Source: Cloacibacterium normanense (GTDB taxonomy: Bacteria > Bacteroidota > Bacteroidia > Flavobacteriales > Weeksellaceae). From it: a DNA stretch of 64,000 bases. Below, piece after piece: positions 8,116 to 16,910 of the stretch. A program made the translations under genes and the position numbers. Location: the NCBI RefSeq assembly GCF_003860565.1, contig NZ_CP034157.1:1612001-1676000 (forward strand). The letters are read 5' to 3'. Each line of letters opens with the position of its first letter. Positions within the stretch are counted from its first letter, which is position 1. Under the pieces are notes generated by a model that made no database searches, had not been told where the DNA came from, and saw nothing but the letters and a program-made list of their open reading frames with translations.

Positions 8116-10590
8116 ATGACACAAGGAATTTCTCAAAAAAAAGCAGCAGAACTTTTGAAACAATACGGCTTCAATGAACTCCCTTCTGCAAAACCGAAAA
8201 ACGTTTGGCAAATTGCCCTAGAAGTGATTCAAGAGCCCATGTTTATCTTACTTATGTTTTGTGGTCTCGTCTATGTTTTATTGGGAGATTATACCGAAGG
8301 AATGATTCTGTTGTGTTGGGTTTTTGTCATTATTTTCATCACCTTTTATCAACACAGAAAAACCGAAAAATCTTTAGAAGCATTGAGACAATTGTCTTCT
8401 CCACGAGCTTTGGTGATTCGTGATGGGCAAGAAATTAGAATTCCCGGAAGAGAAGTCGTTCCCGAAGATGTAGTCATTTTAAACGAAGGAGATAGAGTTC
8501 CTGCAGATGCTATTTTATTGGAAAGTCAACACCTTACTATAGACGAATCTTTACTAACTGGCGAATCTGTTCCCGTGATTAAAACCGAAGAAAAAGAAGC
8601 TCATGTTTTCAGCGGAACGCTCATCGTACAAGGAAAAGGCAAAGCAAAAGTGACGCATACTGGTTCCGAAACACAATTCGGAAAAATTGGCGTTTCGCTA
8701 CAAAATATAGAACAAGAAAGCACCCGATTGCAAAAAGAGATGAAAAGACTCATCAGAAGTCTGTTTCTTATGGGAATCGCCATCAGTATTGGCGTGATTT
8801 TGGCTTTTTATTTGACCAGAGGAAATTTCCTTAATTCTTTATTGAACGGATTGGCTTCTGCCATGTCTATTCTACCCGAAGAATTCCCTGTAGTATTGAC
8901 TATTTTCTTAGCATTGGGAGCTTGGAGATTATCCAAAAACAATGTATTAACACGCAAACCTTCTGCCATAGAAACACTTGGTTCTGCCACCGTATTATGC
9001 AGTGATAAAACAGGAACCATTACCCAAAACAAAATGGAAGTTGCAGCGCTTTACTCAGGTGAAAAACTCTATTACAAGAAAGATTTTAAACATTCTTTAG
9101 AAAATATTCAAGAGGTTTTAACGGTTTTGGTTCACGCTTCTCAGCGTCATTCGATTGACCCGATGGAAAAAGCGATTGGCAATGAAATCAGCAGGTTACA
9201 TCTCGCAAAAGAGGATTTAGATTTGGTAAAAGAATATCCACTGAGCAAAGAATTATTTGCCATGACTCGCGTGATGAAATCTAAAAACCATCCACAAAGT
9301 CATGCGTATTGCAAAGGTGCTCCTGAAGCGATTTTCCAATTGTGCCATTTTTCTGAAGAAGAAAACGCTCGTTATACTCAATTGGTTCACCAATTGGCAG
9401 AAAATGGTTACAGAGTTCTCGCAGCTGCTCATTGCGAAATAACTTCTGCCGAACTTCCCGAGAAACAAGAAGAATTTCCTTTTGTTTTTTGCGGATTGGT
9501 CGCTTTTGAAGATCCGATTCGTGAAGAAGTTCCAGGAGCCATCAGCGAATGCAACAAAGCAGGAATTAAAGTCATTATGATTACGGGTGATTTTCCAGCC
9601 ACTGCCAAAAGTATCGCCAATCAAATTGGTTTACAGCACAACGACCAAGTTTTAACGGGTGCAGAACTCCAAAATATGAGCGATGCAGAACTCAAAGAAA
9701 AAATAAAAAACACCCATCTTTTCGCAAGAATTGTTCCCGAACAAAAACTCCAAATCATCAAAGCCTTAAAAGCCAATGGAGAAGTAGTCGCCATGACAGG
9801 AGACGGTGTAAATGATGCTCCTGCACTGAAAGCTTCCGACATCGGAATTGCCATGGGAATGAAAGGAACAGATGTAGCCAGAGAAGCATCTTCCTTGGTT
9901 TTATTAGATGATAATTTTGCTTCAATTGTTTACGCCATTCGTTCTGGAAGAAGAATTTTTGACAATCTTCAAAAAGCCATGTCTTACATTCTTGCTATTC
10001 ACGTTCCGATTATTGGTTTGGTTTTATTGCCTGCTTTTTATTCTTCTTTGCCTATTTTATTGATGCCGATGCATATTGTATTTATGGAACTGATTATCGA
10101 CCCAGTTTGTTCTATCGCTTTTGAATCTGAACAAGAAGAAAGAGGCATTATGAACCGACCGCCCAGAAATCCTGACGAACTCTTTTTCGGTTGGCGAAAA
10201 ATTGCTTTTAGCTTGGTGAAAGGATTTTTACTTCTCACAATGGTAGTGGTGGTTTATTTTCTTTCTCTAAAAGAAGGACATACTGATAACGCAGTGAGAG
10301 CCATCGCATTTTCTTCATTGATTGTAGGAAATGTATTTCTTATTCTCACTTCATTGTCTGACACCCGAAATTTTGTTTCTGTAATTTTAGAGAATAATAA
10401 AGCTTTGGTCATTATTTCTACCATTGCTTTCACTTTACTTTTTTTAACGATTGGAAACCCAATGCTGCAAAAGATTTTCAGTTTTGAATATCCTGGTCAT
10501 CAACATTTTCTTACGTCTATTATAGGAGCCGTAAGTGTTTTGTTTATCTTAGAAATGATTAAGCTATTGAAATTAAAACTTAAATCTTAA
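8116..10590 (+). CDS. Cation-translocating P-type ATPase (P2-like)
   Basis: The protein has 824 residues and all P-type motifs: TGES in the actuator domain, the phosphorylated Asp in CSDKTGTIT, the nucleotide-binding KGAPE, and TGDGVNDAP at the hinge. The N-terminus has the cation-ATPase-N pattern (KKAAELLKQYGFNELP). The M4 ion-site motif reads PEEFP, where SERCA/PMCA pumps have PEGLP, so Ca2+ is possible but the ion is uncertain. No heavy-metal CxxC domain is present. It moves a cation across the inner membrane. It ends about 100 bases before the peroxide operon, which has its own promoter. Confidence 0.9.
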   Translation: MTQGISQKKAAELLKQYGFNELPSAKPKNVWQIALEVIQEPMFILLMFCGLVYVLLGDYTEGMILLCWVFVIIFITFYQHRKTEKSLEALRQLSSPRALVIRDGQEIRIPGREVVPEDVVILNEGDRVPADAILLESQHLTIDESLLTGESVPVIKTEEKEAHVFSGTLIVQGKGKAKVTHTGSETQFGKIGVSLQNIEQESTRLQKEMKRLIRSLFLMGIAISIGVILAFYLTRGNFLNSLLNGLASAMSILPEEFPVVLTIFLALGAWRLSKNNVLTRKPSAIETLGSATVLCSDKTGTITQNKMEVAALYSGEKLYYKKDFKHSLENIQEVLTVLVHASQRHSIDPMEKAIGNEISRLHLAKEDLDLVKEYPLSKELFAMTRVMKSKNHPQSHAYCKGAPEAIFQLCHFSEEENARYTQLVHQLAENGYRVLAAAHCEITSAELPEKQEEFPFVFCGLVAFEDPIREEVPGAISECNKAGIKVIMITGDFPATAKSIANQIGLQHNDQVLTGAELQNMSDAELKEKIKNTHLFARIVPEQKLQIIKALKANGEVVAMTGDGVNDAPALKASDIGIAMGMKGTDVAREASSLVLLDDNFASIVYAIRSGRRIFDNLQKAMSYILAIHVPIIGLVLLPAFYSSLPILLMPMHIVFMELIIDPVCSIAFESEQEERGIMNRPPRNPDELFFGWRKIAFSLVKGFLLLTMVVVVYFLSLKEGHTDNAVRAIAFSSLIVGNVFLILTSLSDTRNFVSVILENNKALVIISTIAFTLLFLTIGNPMLQKIFSFEYPGHQHFLTSIIGAVSVLFILEMIKLLKLKLKS

Positions 10591-10632
10591 ATTAAAAATC
10601 ATCCTTTATTACAATCAAATTTTTAAAAAATA

Positions 10633-10690
10633 TTGATTTGTTTCAAAGTTTTTGTACATTTGCATCGTGAACGATTTAATTTTAAACGAT
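10633..10690 (+). promoter_or_regulatory. Flavobacterial promoter and possible OhrR operator
   Basis: TTG at 10633-10635 and TACATTTG at 10655-10662 are 19 bases apart, matching the Bacteroidetes TTG-N17-23-TAnnTTTG promoter. Just downstream, 10671-10688 is an imperfect AT-rich palindrome (CGATTTAA...TTAAACG) placed where a repressor would block initiation. This promoter would serve the fusion peroxidase and the OhrR-like gene. The operator assignment is inference. Confidence 0.55.
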
Positions 10691-10695
10691 ACTTT

Positions 10696-11598
10696 ATGAA
10701 GACTAACCTTATACAGAACATTTTCAGAGTAATTCTAGGTTCTTTTATGCTCTTAGCAGGAATAGGTCACCTCACTTTTCAGCGTACAGAATTTCTAGCA
10801 CAAGTTCCTAGATGGTTGCCTAGTCATCCTCACTTTATGGATTTTATTGTTTTATTATCTGGTGTAGCAGAAATTTCACTAGGTTTAGCGATGATTTTTT
10901 GGACTCGCAAAAAGGCTAAAGTAGGAATAGCATTGGCTATTTTCTATGTGCTTATTTTCCCGGGAAATATTTCACAATATACCAATGGAATATCTGCTTT
11001 TGGCTTAGATACGGACGAAAAAAGATTTATTAGGCTATTCTTCCAACCTGTGCTTATTCTTTGGGCATTATGGTCAACTGGAGCGCTTCAACTGCTTTTG
11101 AAAAAGAAAAAATCTAAGACTTCTGTTTCATTTTTTGATTTAAAAGCACAATTATTGAATGGTGATACCATTTCTATGAATCAGTTCCGAAATATGACCA
11201 TCATTGTGGTCAATACAGCAAGCAAATGCGGACTTACCCCACAATATGAAGGTTTAGAAAAACTTTATCAACGATACAAAAATGAGGGATTGGTGATTTT
11301 AGGATTTCCTTGCAATCAATTTGCAAAGCAAGAATCTGGAAGTGCCAATGAAATTCAAGAATTTTGTCAAATAAACTATGGTGTAAGTTTCCCAATGTTT
11401 GACAAAATAGAGGTTAATGGCAAAAACGCTCACCCAATTTTCAAATATTTAAAAGCTGAACTAGGAGGATTTCTAGTGGATGATGTTAAATGGAATTTCA
11501 CCAAATTTGTCATCGACAAAAACGGAAAACCTGTTCGTAGATTTTCGCCAACTACTCCACCAGAGAAAATGGAAAACTACATTAAAAGTATCTTATGA
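10696..11598 (+). CDS. DoxX-type membrane domain fused to glutathione peroxidase
   Basis: The frame opens at 10633, but that start lies inside the promoter, so the ATG at 10696 (MKTNLIQN) is chosen, giving 300 residues. Residues 1-135 form a DoxX/DUF-type four-helix membrane domain; residues 145-300 are a complete glutathione peroxidase fold. Catalytic residues are present: C178 (ASKCGLT), Q208 in GFPCNQF, W266 and N267 in KWNFTKF, plus C206 and C224 as possible resolving cysteines. Bacterial homologues usually use thioredoxin and reduce organic or lipid peroxides. The membrane anchor would hold the enzyme against membrane lipid hydroperoxides. Its stop overlaps the next start (ATGA). Confidence 0.85.
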   Translation: MKTNLIQNIFRVILGSFMLLAGIGHLTFQRTEFLAQVPRWLPSHPHFMDFIVLLSGVAEISLGLAMIFWTRKKAKVGIALAIFYVLIFPGNISQYTNGISAFGLDTDEKRFIRLFFQPVLILWALWSTGALQLLLKKKKSKTSVSFFDLKAQLLNGDTISMNQFRNMTIIVVNTASKCGLTPQYEGLEKLYQRYKNEGLVILGFPCNQFAKQESGSANEIQEFCQINYGVSFPMFDKIEVNGKNAHPIFKYLKAELGGFLVDDVKWNFTKFVIDKNGKPVRRFSPTTPPEKMENYIKSIL

Positions 11599-12062
11599 AA
11601 ACAGAAAAAGATTTCAGCACTCTCTATTTAGAAAGACAATTGTGCTTTCCATTATATGCAGCATCTCGATTAACCACCAAGATTTATGAGCCTTTTCTCA
11701 AAAATCTAGACCTCACCTATCCACAATATTTGGTGCTTATGGTACTTTGGCAAAATGACGCCATCACGGTGAATGAAATAGGGAGCCGACTTTTTTTAGA
11801 ATCTAATACGCTCACTCCATTGCTCAAAAGATTAGAACAAAAGGGATTGCTTACCCGAAAACGCTCTGCCGAAGACGAAAGAAAGGTAGTGATTTCTCTT
11901 ACCACCTCAGGAAAAGCACTCCGAGAACAAGCAGTAGAAATTCCCACAAAAATTATTAGTCATTTCTCAGACGAGAGCATTTCTGCGGAAGAAATCATAC
12001 AATTCCAAAAAACCTTGCATAGTTTGATAGAAATTCTTCATCAAAAATCTGAAAAACAATAA
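11595..12062 (+). CDS. ohrR: MarR-family organic-peroxide sensor, OhrR-like
   Basis: The protein has 155 residues and a MarR winged helix. The peroxide-sensing cysteine of OhrR is present as C17 in the expected context LCFPLYAASR, and the recognition-helix/wing pattern is SNTLTPLLKRLEQKGLLTRKR followed by DERKVV. It overlaps the upstream peroxidase by 4 bases (ATGA), so it is made from the same mRNA. By family logic it represses its own operon until C17 is oxidised by organic hydroperoxide. It ends 27 bases before a strong terminator. Confidence 0.85.
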   Translation: MKTEKDFSTLYLERQLCFPLYAASRLTTKIYEPFLKNLDLTYPQYLVLMVLWQNDAITVNEIGSRLFLESNTLTPLLKRLEQKGLLTRKRSAEDERKVVISLTTSGKALREQAVEIPTKIISHFSDESISAEEIIQFQKTLHSLIEILHQKSEKQ

Positions 12063-12088
12063 CGTATTTACAGATAATTACATACTTC

Positions 12089-12114
12089 AGCCTATTTTTA
12101 ATAGGCTTTTTTTA
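12089..12114 (+). terminator. Intrinsic terminator of the peroxide operon
   Basis: The 8-bp stem AGCCTATT/AATAGGCT has a short T-rich loop and is followed by a T7 run. Confidence 0.85.
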
Positions 12115-12501
12115 TGGAAAAAAGCTGTGAAAACTTATATTGCTACATGGACATACCTTGCTCTAATTTCCCTATGCAAAAGCTATTGCAAAAGTCATTT
12201 AAATGTTATAATGATTTTAAAAATAATTGAACGAAGAGAAAATACTTAGAACTTAAATAGTATTAAAAAAATATCTTTTTCATGCACTCCTCATGCACTA
12301 TCTATGGAGTATCTATGCACCATCTATGCTATATCTAAATTTATTTATCGTCCTTGTGTCGTCCTAAAATAACTATACAGGTTACTTTATGAAAAATTTA
12401 TTATCAAGTAAACCACACGAAAGGATTTGTGCGGTAACGGGGACAGTTCTCTGTAGCTAGGCAGTGCGTATAATGTTCATTATGTTACTTGCTGCGGACA
12501 G

Positions 12502-12678
12502 CGGTGGTTTTGGAACCTTGCGATGTTATTAAGAAGTGAACGTTTTAGTGTGTTTAAGGTCACGTATTAGAAAACTCGCCATCGGGGCAGCGATGGTTTT
12601 GGAACCTTGACGAGGTTATTAAGAACTGAACGTTTTAGTGTGTTTAAAGGTCATGGATTAGAAAACCGCGCCATCGGG
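12502..12678 (+). repeat. Tandem pair of ~88-bp units ending in the dispersed CGGATT/CATCGG box
   Basis: Two near-identical units (12502-12590 and 12591-12678) start with GGTTTTGGAACCTTG. Each ends with GTCACGTATTAG or GTCATGGATTAG plus CGCCATCGGG, the same right end as the dispersed intergenic repeats downstream. The body differs from the downstream copies. The gap 12115-12501 upstream holds no gene; it has short ATGCAC repeats near 12284-12330 and a GTAACGG...GTTAC stretch near 12435-12490. Confidence 0.75.
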
Positions 12679-12682
12679 TGAT

Positions 12683-13038
12683 GTTACTGCTTTGTTTTTT
12701 TTATTAGCAACTAAAGGATTTAGTGTTTTAAAGATTGGAGAAAGTTTGCATGTTATTCTGGTATTGCTCCTTTTGAATATAGTTCTGGCTCAAGTGTAAG
12801 AGCAATAACTAAAGTAAATCATTTTGCTGATAAGAAAATAAAATCTCTTCTACATCTCGTAGCATTAAATGCTATAAAATACGATGCAGAACTAAAGGAA
12901 TAGTACCAACGAAAAAGAGATGAAGGCAAACATACGCTCTTGGTATTAAATAATATAAAATGCAAAATTGTAAGCAGAGCTTTTGCTGTTATTAGCAGAG
13001 AATCTCCTTTTGTCAATACTTACAAATTTGCTTCTTAA
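12683..13038 (+). pseudogene. IS110-family transposase C-terminal remnant
   Basis: The plus strand translates (frame of 12742) to KFACYSGIAPFEYSSGSS and LHLVALNAIKYDAELKE, followed by GKHTLLVLNNIKCKIV, which is the conserved C-terminal (Transposase_20) half of IS110 transposases. The preceding bases 12683-12741 give VTALFFLLATKGFSVLKIGE in another frame, so there is a frameshift near 12740, and an in-frame TAG lies at 12901. It is a dead fragment. It begins within 5 bases of the end of a dispersed repeat. The rest up to 13143 shows nothing else. Confidence 0.8.
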
Positions 13039-13143
13039 AATTTTTATATTTTTATTTGGTTTTTGCCATAGAATGCGCCATCGGTGTTTTGGGAAGCGCA
13101 CGGGTTTTTCGGTTTACGCATGTAGAAAATAATCTTTTCCATT

Positions 13144-13230
13144 ATGAAGAGATTCTTCACTATGTTGCGCTTCGTTCAGAATGACACAGTTCTGTTCTGT
13201 ACTCAAGGATAAGAAATCTGAGACATCGGG
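13144..13230 (+). repeat. Dispersed repeat ending in the CATCGG box, copy A
   Basis: This GAAGAGATTCTTCACTA...CAGAATGACAC element is followed by a degenerate AAGAAATCTGAGACATCGGGG box. A second copy is at 17119-17203. It ends 3 bases before the stop codon of the minus-strand gene at 13234. Confidence 0.75.
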
Positions 13231-13233
13231 GTT

Positions 13234-14121
13234 TTAATTTTTATTTATTTTTTTTAAAAAGTCTTTTGTAATTATATTATTGTGTTTTAATGAAGGTAAA
13301 CCTACACTTTTACGATTTTTATTCACTTGAATTGTATCAGAAATTCCATCTATTCCAATATAAGAACCATAGAGCATTTTGTCTTTTAAAACTTGTAAAT
13401 GATAGCGGTCTACCATCGTTGAATATTCACGTGGTGTACAATCCCCCATTTTTAAATATCTTTTTAATTTTTTTTCAAAATAAGGATAATCTTGCGAAGC
13501 CGACATGTGACTAAAAAAGGTACTCATTGGTAAAAAGACATCATCATTCCCAAAAATACCCACTTTTTGTAAAGAAGGATATCCATAATTATCAAATATC
13601 CACTTCATAAGTTTCGCATTTTTTAAATCATTTCTAGCACTTATATTTACATCTAAACGTTTTCCTTCTTGATCACGTATAAAAAGAGTTGTAATAGAAT
13701 CCATTAATACTTTTTCTCTTGACCTCACCCATAAATCTGTTTTATAAGCTGCTTCTAAACTGTCTATTCCATATTTTTTAAATAAGGGTAAATGCTCTTG
13801 ATAAGCGTTTCTATAAGGTGCAATTAAAGTAATAAACTTGTACAGATTTTTTTTACCCCCGAAATTTTCTTGATACTTATCACTCAAATAAATATAATTT
13901 TCAAATTCTTCTATTCTCTCTTGATTTTTAGGTGGAAACTCCTTAAATAATTTTCTGAATTTTTTTATTGCTAATTTAGGTCTTTGAGCAATTCTGTAGA
14001 TGCTATCAATCTCATTTACTTTATTATAATAAATAATGTAATTTTTCTCCCTTGTGTTACAAGAAATAATGATTAAAGAAAGAAGTATTAGAATTAGAAA
14101 ATAATTGAAATATGATTTCAT
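13234..14121 (-). CDS. Lipoprotein with DUF6624-like domain
   Basis: The protein has 295 residues and a lipoprotein signal (LIIISCN, Cys about 21). The C-terminal half fits the DUF6624 pattern: IRDQEGKRLDV, DNYGYPSLQKVGIFG, FFSHMSASQDYPYFEKKL, YSTMVDRYHLQVLKDKMLYG, and a closing NRKSVGLPSLK. The domain's activity is not known to me. It is the first of the minus-strand genes bounded by the dispersed repeat and has no obvious functional neighbour. Confidence 0.65.
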   Translation of the reverse strand: MKSYFNYFLILILLSLIIISCNTREKNYIIYYNKVNEIDSIYRIAQRPKLAIKKFRKLFKEFPPKNQERIEEFENYIYLSDKYQENFGGKKNLYKFITLIAPYRNAYQEHLPLFKKYGIDSLEAAYKTDLWVRSREKVLMDSITTLFIRDQEGKRLDVNISARNDLKNAKLMKWIFDNYGYPSLQKVGIFGNDDVFLPMSTFFSHMSASQDYPYFEKKLKRYLKMGDCTPREYSTMVDRYHLQVLKDKMLYGSYIGIDGISDTIQVNKNRKSVGLPSLKHNNIITKDFLKKINKN

Positions 14122-14130
14122 ATTTAGAAG

Positions 14131-14204
14131 TGCTTGGGTTATTTAGTTTCTAACAAATTTAATTAAAATATAAAAAGTCACGGATTACAAATCCGCGCCG
14201 TTGG
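14131..14204 (-). repeat. Dispersed intergenic repeat, short copy
   Basis: A 74-bp copy contains CTAACAAATTTAATTAAA and the right-end box GTCACGGATT-ACA-AATCCG-CGCCGTTGG. The CGGATT/AATCCG arms form a perfect hairpin here. It ends 2 bases before the stop of the 14207 gene. Confidence 0.8.
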
Positions 14205-14206
14205 AA

Positions 14207-14911
14207 TTATCTCATTTTTATTGTTTTCCATTTTGTTTGCCCCTTGTCAAAGCTACAAATTTGAAATTTGTACTTACTTATTTTCTTTACCAAGTCGCTA
14301 AACTTAACTTCTGTAGGGTCTTTCGTCATTATGTCAAAAGTAGTAATGGCAATTTCGTTCCAAGTGTTTTTCTTTAAACTGTAAATTCTTAAAGATTTAT
14401 ATCTGCTTACACAAGAAGAATAGAAAATTCCAACTTCGTTAATCCCGTCTTCATCAATGTCACTACAAACAAAAAAATTATCTGGATGGCAACAATAAGA
14501 ATCTGTATAAAGTCTGGGTAATGTCTTGTCATAAAAACAATAGGATTCTCCATCGTCACAATAATTGAAGTTAGGCATTACAAAGACAGTATCATTTTTT
14601 TTGCTTGTTCTAATTCCTTTAATAATTCTTATCCCTTCAAACCCTTCTTTCAGTTCTGAATTTCTATGTGTTAAAACTCCACAATTATCTGGTTGATATA
14701 GTGAAAAATAGTGGTCAATAATTCCGGTTTTTTCTTTCAATAAACTGTCCTTGATAAATTTTTTGTTGGCATTTAGTATATAAGTTAAACTATCATTTTT
14801 GTAAATAGTGTCATTCTCTGTTGACTTAGTTTCATCAACTTTATTATCCTTGAATTTGTAAGAAAATGTCAAGGTTAGTAAAATAAAAATTATTAAAATG
14901 TTCTTGTTCAT
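14207..14911 (-). CDS. Secreted protein, unknown function
   Basis: The protein has 234 residues and a hydrophobic N-terminus (ILIIFILLTLTFSY). The central segment CSDIDEDGINEVGIFYSSC contains a DxDxDG calcium-loop pattern of the FG-GAP/VCBS kind; six cysteines are concentrated in this part. No firm family. It lies between two copies of the intergenic repeat. Confidence 0.6.
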   Translation of the reverse strand: MNKNILIIFILLTLTFSYKFKDNKVDETKSTENDTIYKNDSLTYILNANKKFIKDSLLKEKTGIIDHYFSLYQPDNCGVLTHRNSELKEGFEGIRIIKGIRTSKKNDTVFVMPNFNYCDDGESYCFYDKTLPRLYTDSYCCHPDNFFVCSDIDEDGINEVGIFYSSCVSRYKSLRIYSLKKNTWNEIAITTFDIMTKDPTEVKFSDLVKKISKYKFQICSFDKGQTKWKTIKMR

Positions 14912-14930
14912 GTGACAGTCTCTCTATTAT

Positions 14931-15100
14931 AACAGCTCACACACAAATAGACTGTAAAACACTTATTAACGTTTGTAAATGATTGTCAGTATTTAATGAG
15001 TTCAGTATTTGAATTTATGCTTATTAGTTTCAATCAAATTTAATTAAAATAAATGAAATGAGCTGTGGAAAGTTACGGATTAGAAATCTGCGCCACATGG
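14931..15100 (-). repeat. Dispersed intergenic repeat, full copy
   Basis: The copy runs from CACACACAAATAGACTG, about 20 bp upstream of the 14911 start codon, to GTTACGGATTAGAAATCTG-CGCCACATGG, which ends 5 bases before the stop of the 15106 gene. The middle contains TCAAATTTAATTAAAATAAATG. Confidence 0.82.
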
Positions 15101-15105
15101 AGTTT

Positions 15106-15384
15106 TTATTTATCTGTTGTCCATTTAGTTCCTTTTGCTGATATTGTCAATACGTCTTTTCGTTTTAACTCTTTCCAAGGTGTCTGTGTAGTGTCGTATT
15201 CTATTATTTGATAATTTCTCTCGCAGTTCTCCCAATTTGTGCAAGGACAACGATTGGGGATTTCATTCCAAGGAATATTAGCTCTTTGTTGAAGTTCACT
15301 GAATGCGTCTTTAAATGTTTTAAACTCCCCTTGTTGTTCAGCGTGAAATTCATCTTCTATTATAAAGGTTGTCTGATGTTGCAT
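15106..15384 (-). CDS. Small Cys-rich hypothetical protein
   Basis: The frame is open back to 15468, but that extension runs through a repeat box, so the ATG at 15384 (MQHQTTFI) is preferred, giving 92 residues. A NRCPCTNWENCERNY segment has three close cysteines (CxC-x5-C) that could bind a metal. No signal peptide and no known family. Confidence 0.5.
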   Translation of the reverse strand: MQHQTTFIIEDEFHAEQQGEFKTFKDAFSELQQRANIPWNEIPNRCPCTNWENCERNYQIIEYDTTQTPWKELKRKDVLTISAKGTKWTTDK

Positions 15385-15388
15385 TTTA

Positions 15389-15850
15389 TCATTTAAATTT
15401 TGGATTAGAATCCGCGCTAACGGGTGTCCAAAATGAATAAATCTCTTTTGTTGATTTTTTCCTAGCAATGTTAAACTGGTTATCTTTTACTATTTCAAAA
15501 TCTTTCGCATTAAATTTGTCTGTATCTAAAAACCAACTTGGTTTTAGATTTTCAAATTGTCTTACCTTTTGCTGAAAAGCAAATGTTTCAACTTTTGGAT
15601 AATTTAAAAATATTGAATCGTAATAGCTATTATTCGAATAATTAAATTTCCCGAAAGCACATTTATCAAGATAAGAAATGCTTTTTAATTCATATGCATC
15701 AGATTTAATGATACTAGGAAACCATCCCGATAATCTTGGATTTTGAATGCTCTTAAAATCTTCATAATTTTTATAATTCTGGTCATAAGAATTATTTTCA
15801 CAAGAAATTATAAATAGAAACAAGCAGAAAATCTTGAATATTTTTTTCAT
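15389..15850 (-). CDS. Lipoprotein, unknown; 3' end runs into a repeat box
   Basis: The protein has 153 residues and a lipobox (FIISCEN, Cys about 17). The last 13 or so codons (PVSADSNPKFK) are encoded by a degenerate repeat box (15401-15424, GGATTAGAATCC-GCGCTAACGGG), so the natural C-terminus was probably replaced or truncated when this junction formed. No family was recognised. Confidence 0.55.
   Translation of the reverse strand: MKKIFKIFCLFLFIISCENNSYDQNYKNYEDFKSIQNPRLSGWFPSIIKSDAYELKSISYLDKCAFGKFNYSNNSYYDSIFLNYPKVETFAFQQKVRQFENLKPSWFLDTDKFNAKDFEIVKDNQFNIARKKSTKEIYSFWTPVSADSNPKFK
15401..15424 (-). repeat. Right-end box only of the dispersed repeat
   Basis: GGATTAGAATCC followed by GCGCTAACGGG matches the right end of the intergenic repeat without its body. 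It is the copy with an intact GCTAACGG, the form from which the more common GCCATCGG could derive. Confidence 0.65.
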
Positions 15851-15886
15851 ATGTTCATTTTAACCACAATGTTTGTAGTAATTACT

Positions 15887-16073
15887 GCTAACATTCAAAT
15901 AGTCGAAGTATAAATATAATACTCTTATAATCAATTAAATATTCGTTTGTAAGCGAATGTAAGTATTTGTTAGATTTCGGTATTTGAGTTTATGTTAATT
16001 AGTTTCTAACAAATTTAATTAAAATAAATGAAATGAGCTGTGGAAGGTCACGGATTAGAAATCTGCGCTATCG
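15887..16073 (-). repeat. Dispersed intergenic repeat, full copy
   Basis: It starts with GCTAACATTCAAATAGTCGAAG, contains ATTCGTTTGTAAGCGAATG and CTAACAAATTTAATTAAA, and ends GTCACGGATTAGAAATCTG-CGCTATCG, 6 bases before the 16080 stop codon. This is the best preserved copy. Confidence 0.85.
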
Positions 16074-16079
16074 TTTTTC

Positions 16080-16892
16080 TTAGTGTAACAAATTTATTTC
16101 GATGATGTTATTATCTTTCTTAAAGTTTTCCAGCCATTTATCATTTAATTCTTTTATTACTTGAGCAGAAGTTTTGAAGTTTCCTTCTGCATCTCTTTGG
16201 TCAGGAATATGACCAATTAAATCAGCTGTTGGATTTTTACGATAGTCTTTAAATTTTTTCACGTATTGGTCAAAGTTCAATTTATATTCTTTATAGTTGT
16301 TCAAATTGGGATAATTAAAAATATGATCATTTTTTCTTATTCCCTTTAATTCAAAAATATGACTTTTAGTGGTGTCTTCAATTTTTAAAATTAAACCAGG
16401 AAGGTTTTTGAATTTATAAGGTCCGTCTGGAATTGGTAATTCTTTTGCAAACCAAGCAACCCACTTTCTTCCACCGAATTCAGTTGTTGCTTCTTGTACA
16501 TCATAACCTAAAATTTTTGAAAATCTATTTTCCAATTTCCATTTTAGATCTATGTCTTGTTTTACAATATATTTATCCCAAGATATAAAAGTTATATAAT
16601 CAATTTGATTTGAATTAGGATATTTAACAATTCTATCACTAATCATTACTTTATTTTTTGGCATTGCCATATTCCCTTTTTTGGCTTCGGATAACTGTAT
16701 AGAATCAGAAGAATATCTTTCGTAACTATAGAATTCTGTTCTATCTTTTTGAATATTCAAAATCATTATTTCATTTTTTACATTCATTTTATTTGTAGAA
16801 TCAGAAATGAATTTATAATCATATAAAAAAAGTTTATCTTGAGAATATGTGTAATTTATGATCAATAGGAAAAGTAAAAATTGAATTTTCAT
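16080..16892 (-). CDS. GLPGLI family secreted protein
   Basis: The protein has 270 residues and a signal peptide (cleavage near NYTYSQ). The family-defining motif is clear: GPYKFKNLPGLILKIED around residue 155-171. GLPGLI proteins are Bacteroidota envelope proteins of unknown biochemical role. It is flanked by repeat copies on both sides. Confidence 0.85.
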   Translation of the reverse strand: MKIQFLLFLLIINYTYSQDKLFLYDYKFISDSTNKMNVKNEIMILNIQKDRTEFYSYERYSSDSIQLSEAKKGNMAMPKNKVMISDRIVKYPNSNQIDYITFISWDKYIVKQDIDLKWKLENRFSKILGYDVQEATTEFGGRKWVAWFAKELPIPDGPYKFKNLPGLILKIEDTTKSHIFELKGIRKNDHIFNYPNLNNYKEYKLNFDQYVKKFKDYRKNPTADLIGHIPDQRDAEGNFKTSAQVIKELNDKWLENFKKDNNIIEINLLH

Positions 16893-16910
16893 TATATAGT
16901 ATTTTTTTAG

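Noticed and set aside
10633-10695. Upstream start of the DoxX-peroxidase frame at 10633
   Set aside because: This TTG lies in the -33 promoter element and the extra 21 residues are not a membrane-protein start; ATG 10696 fits better.
12502-12678. Two tandem ~88-bp units as a CRISPR array
   Set aside because: Only two units, no short repeats with variable spacers, and no cas genes nearby; the ends match the dispersed repeat family.
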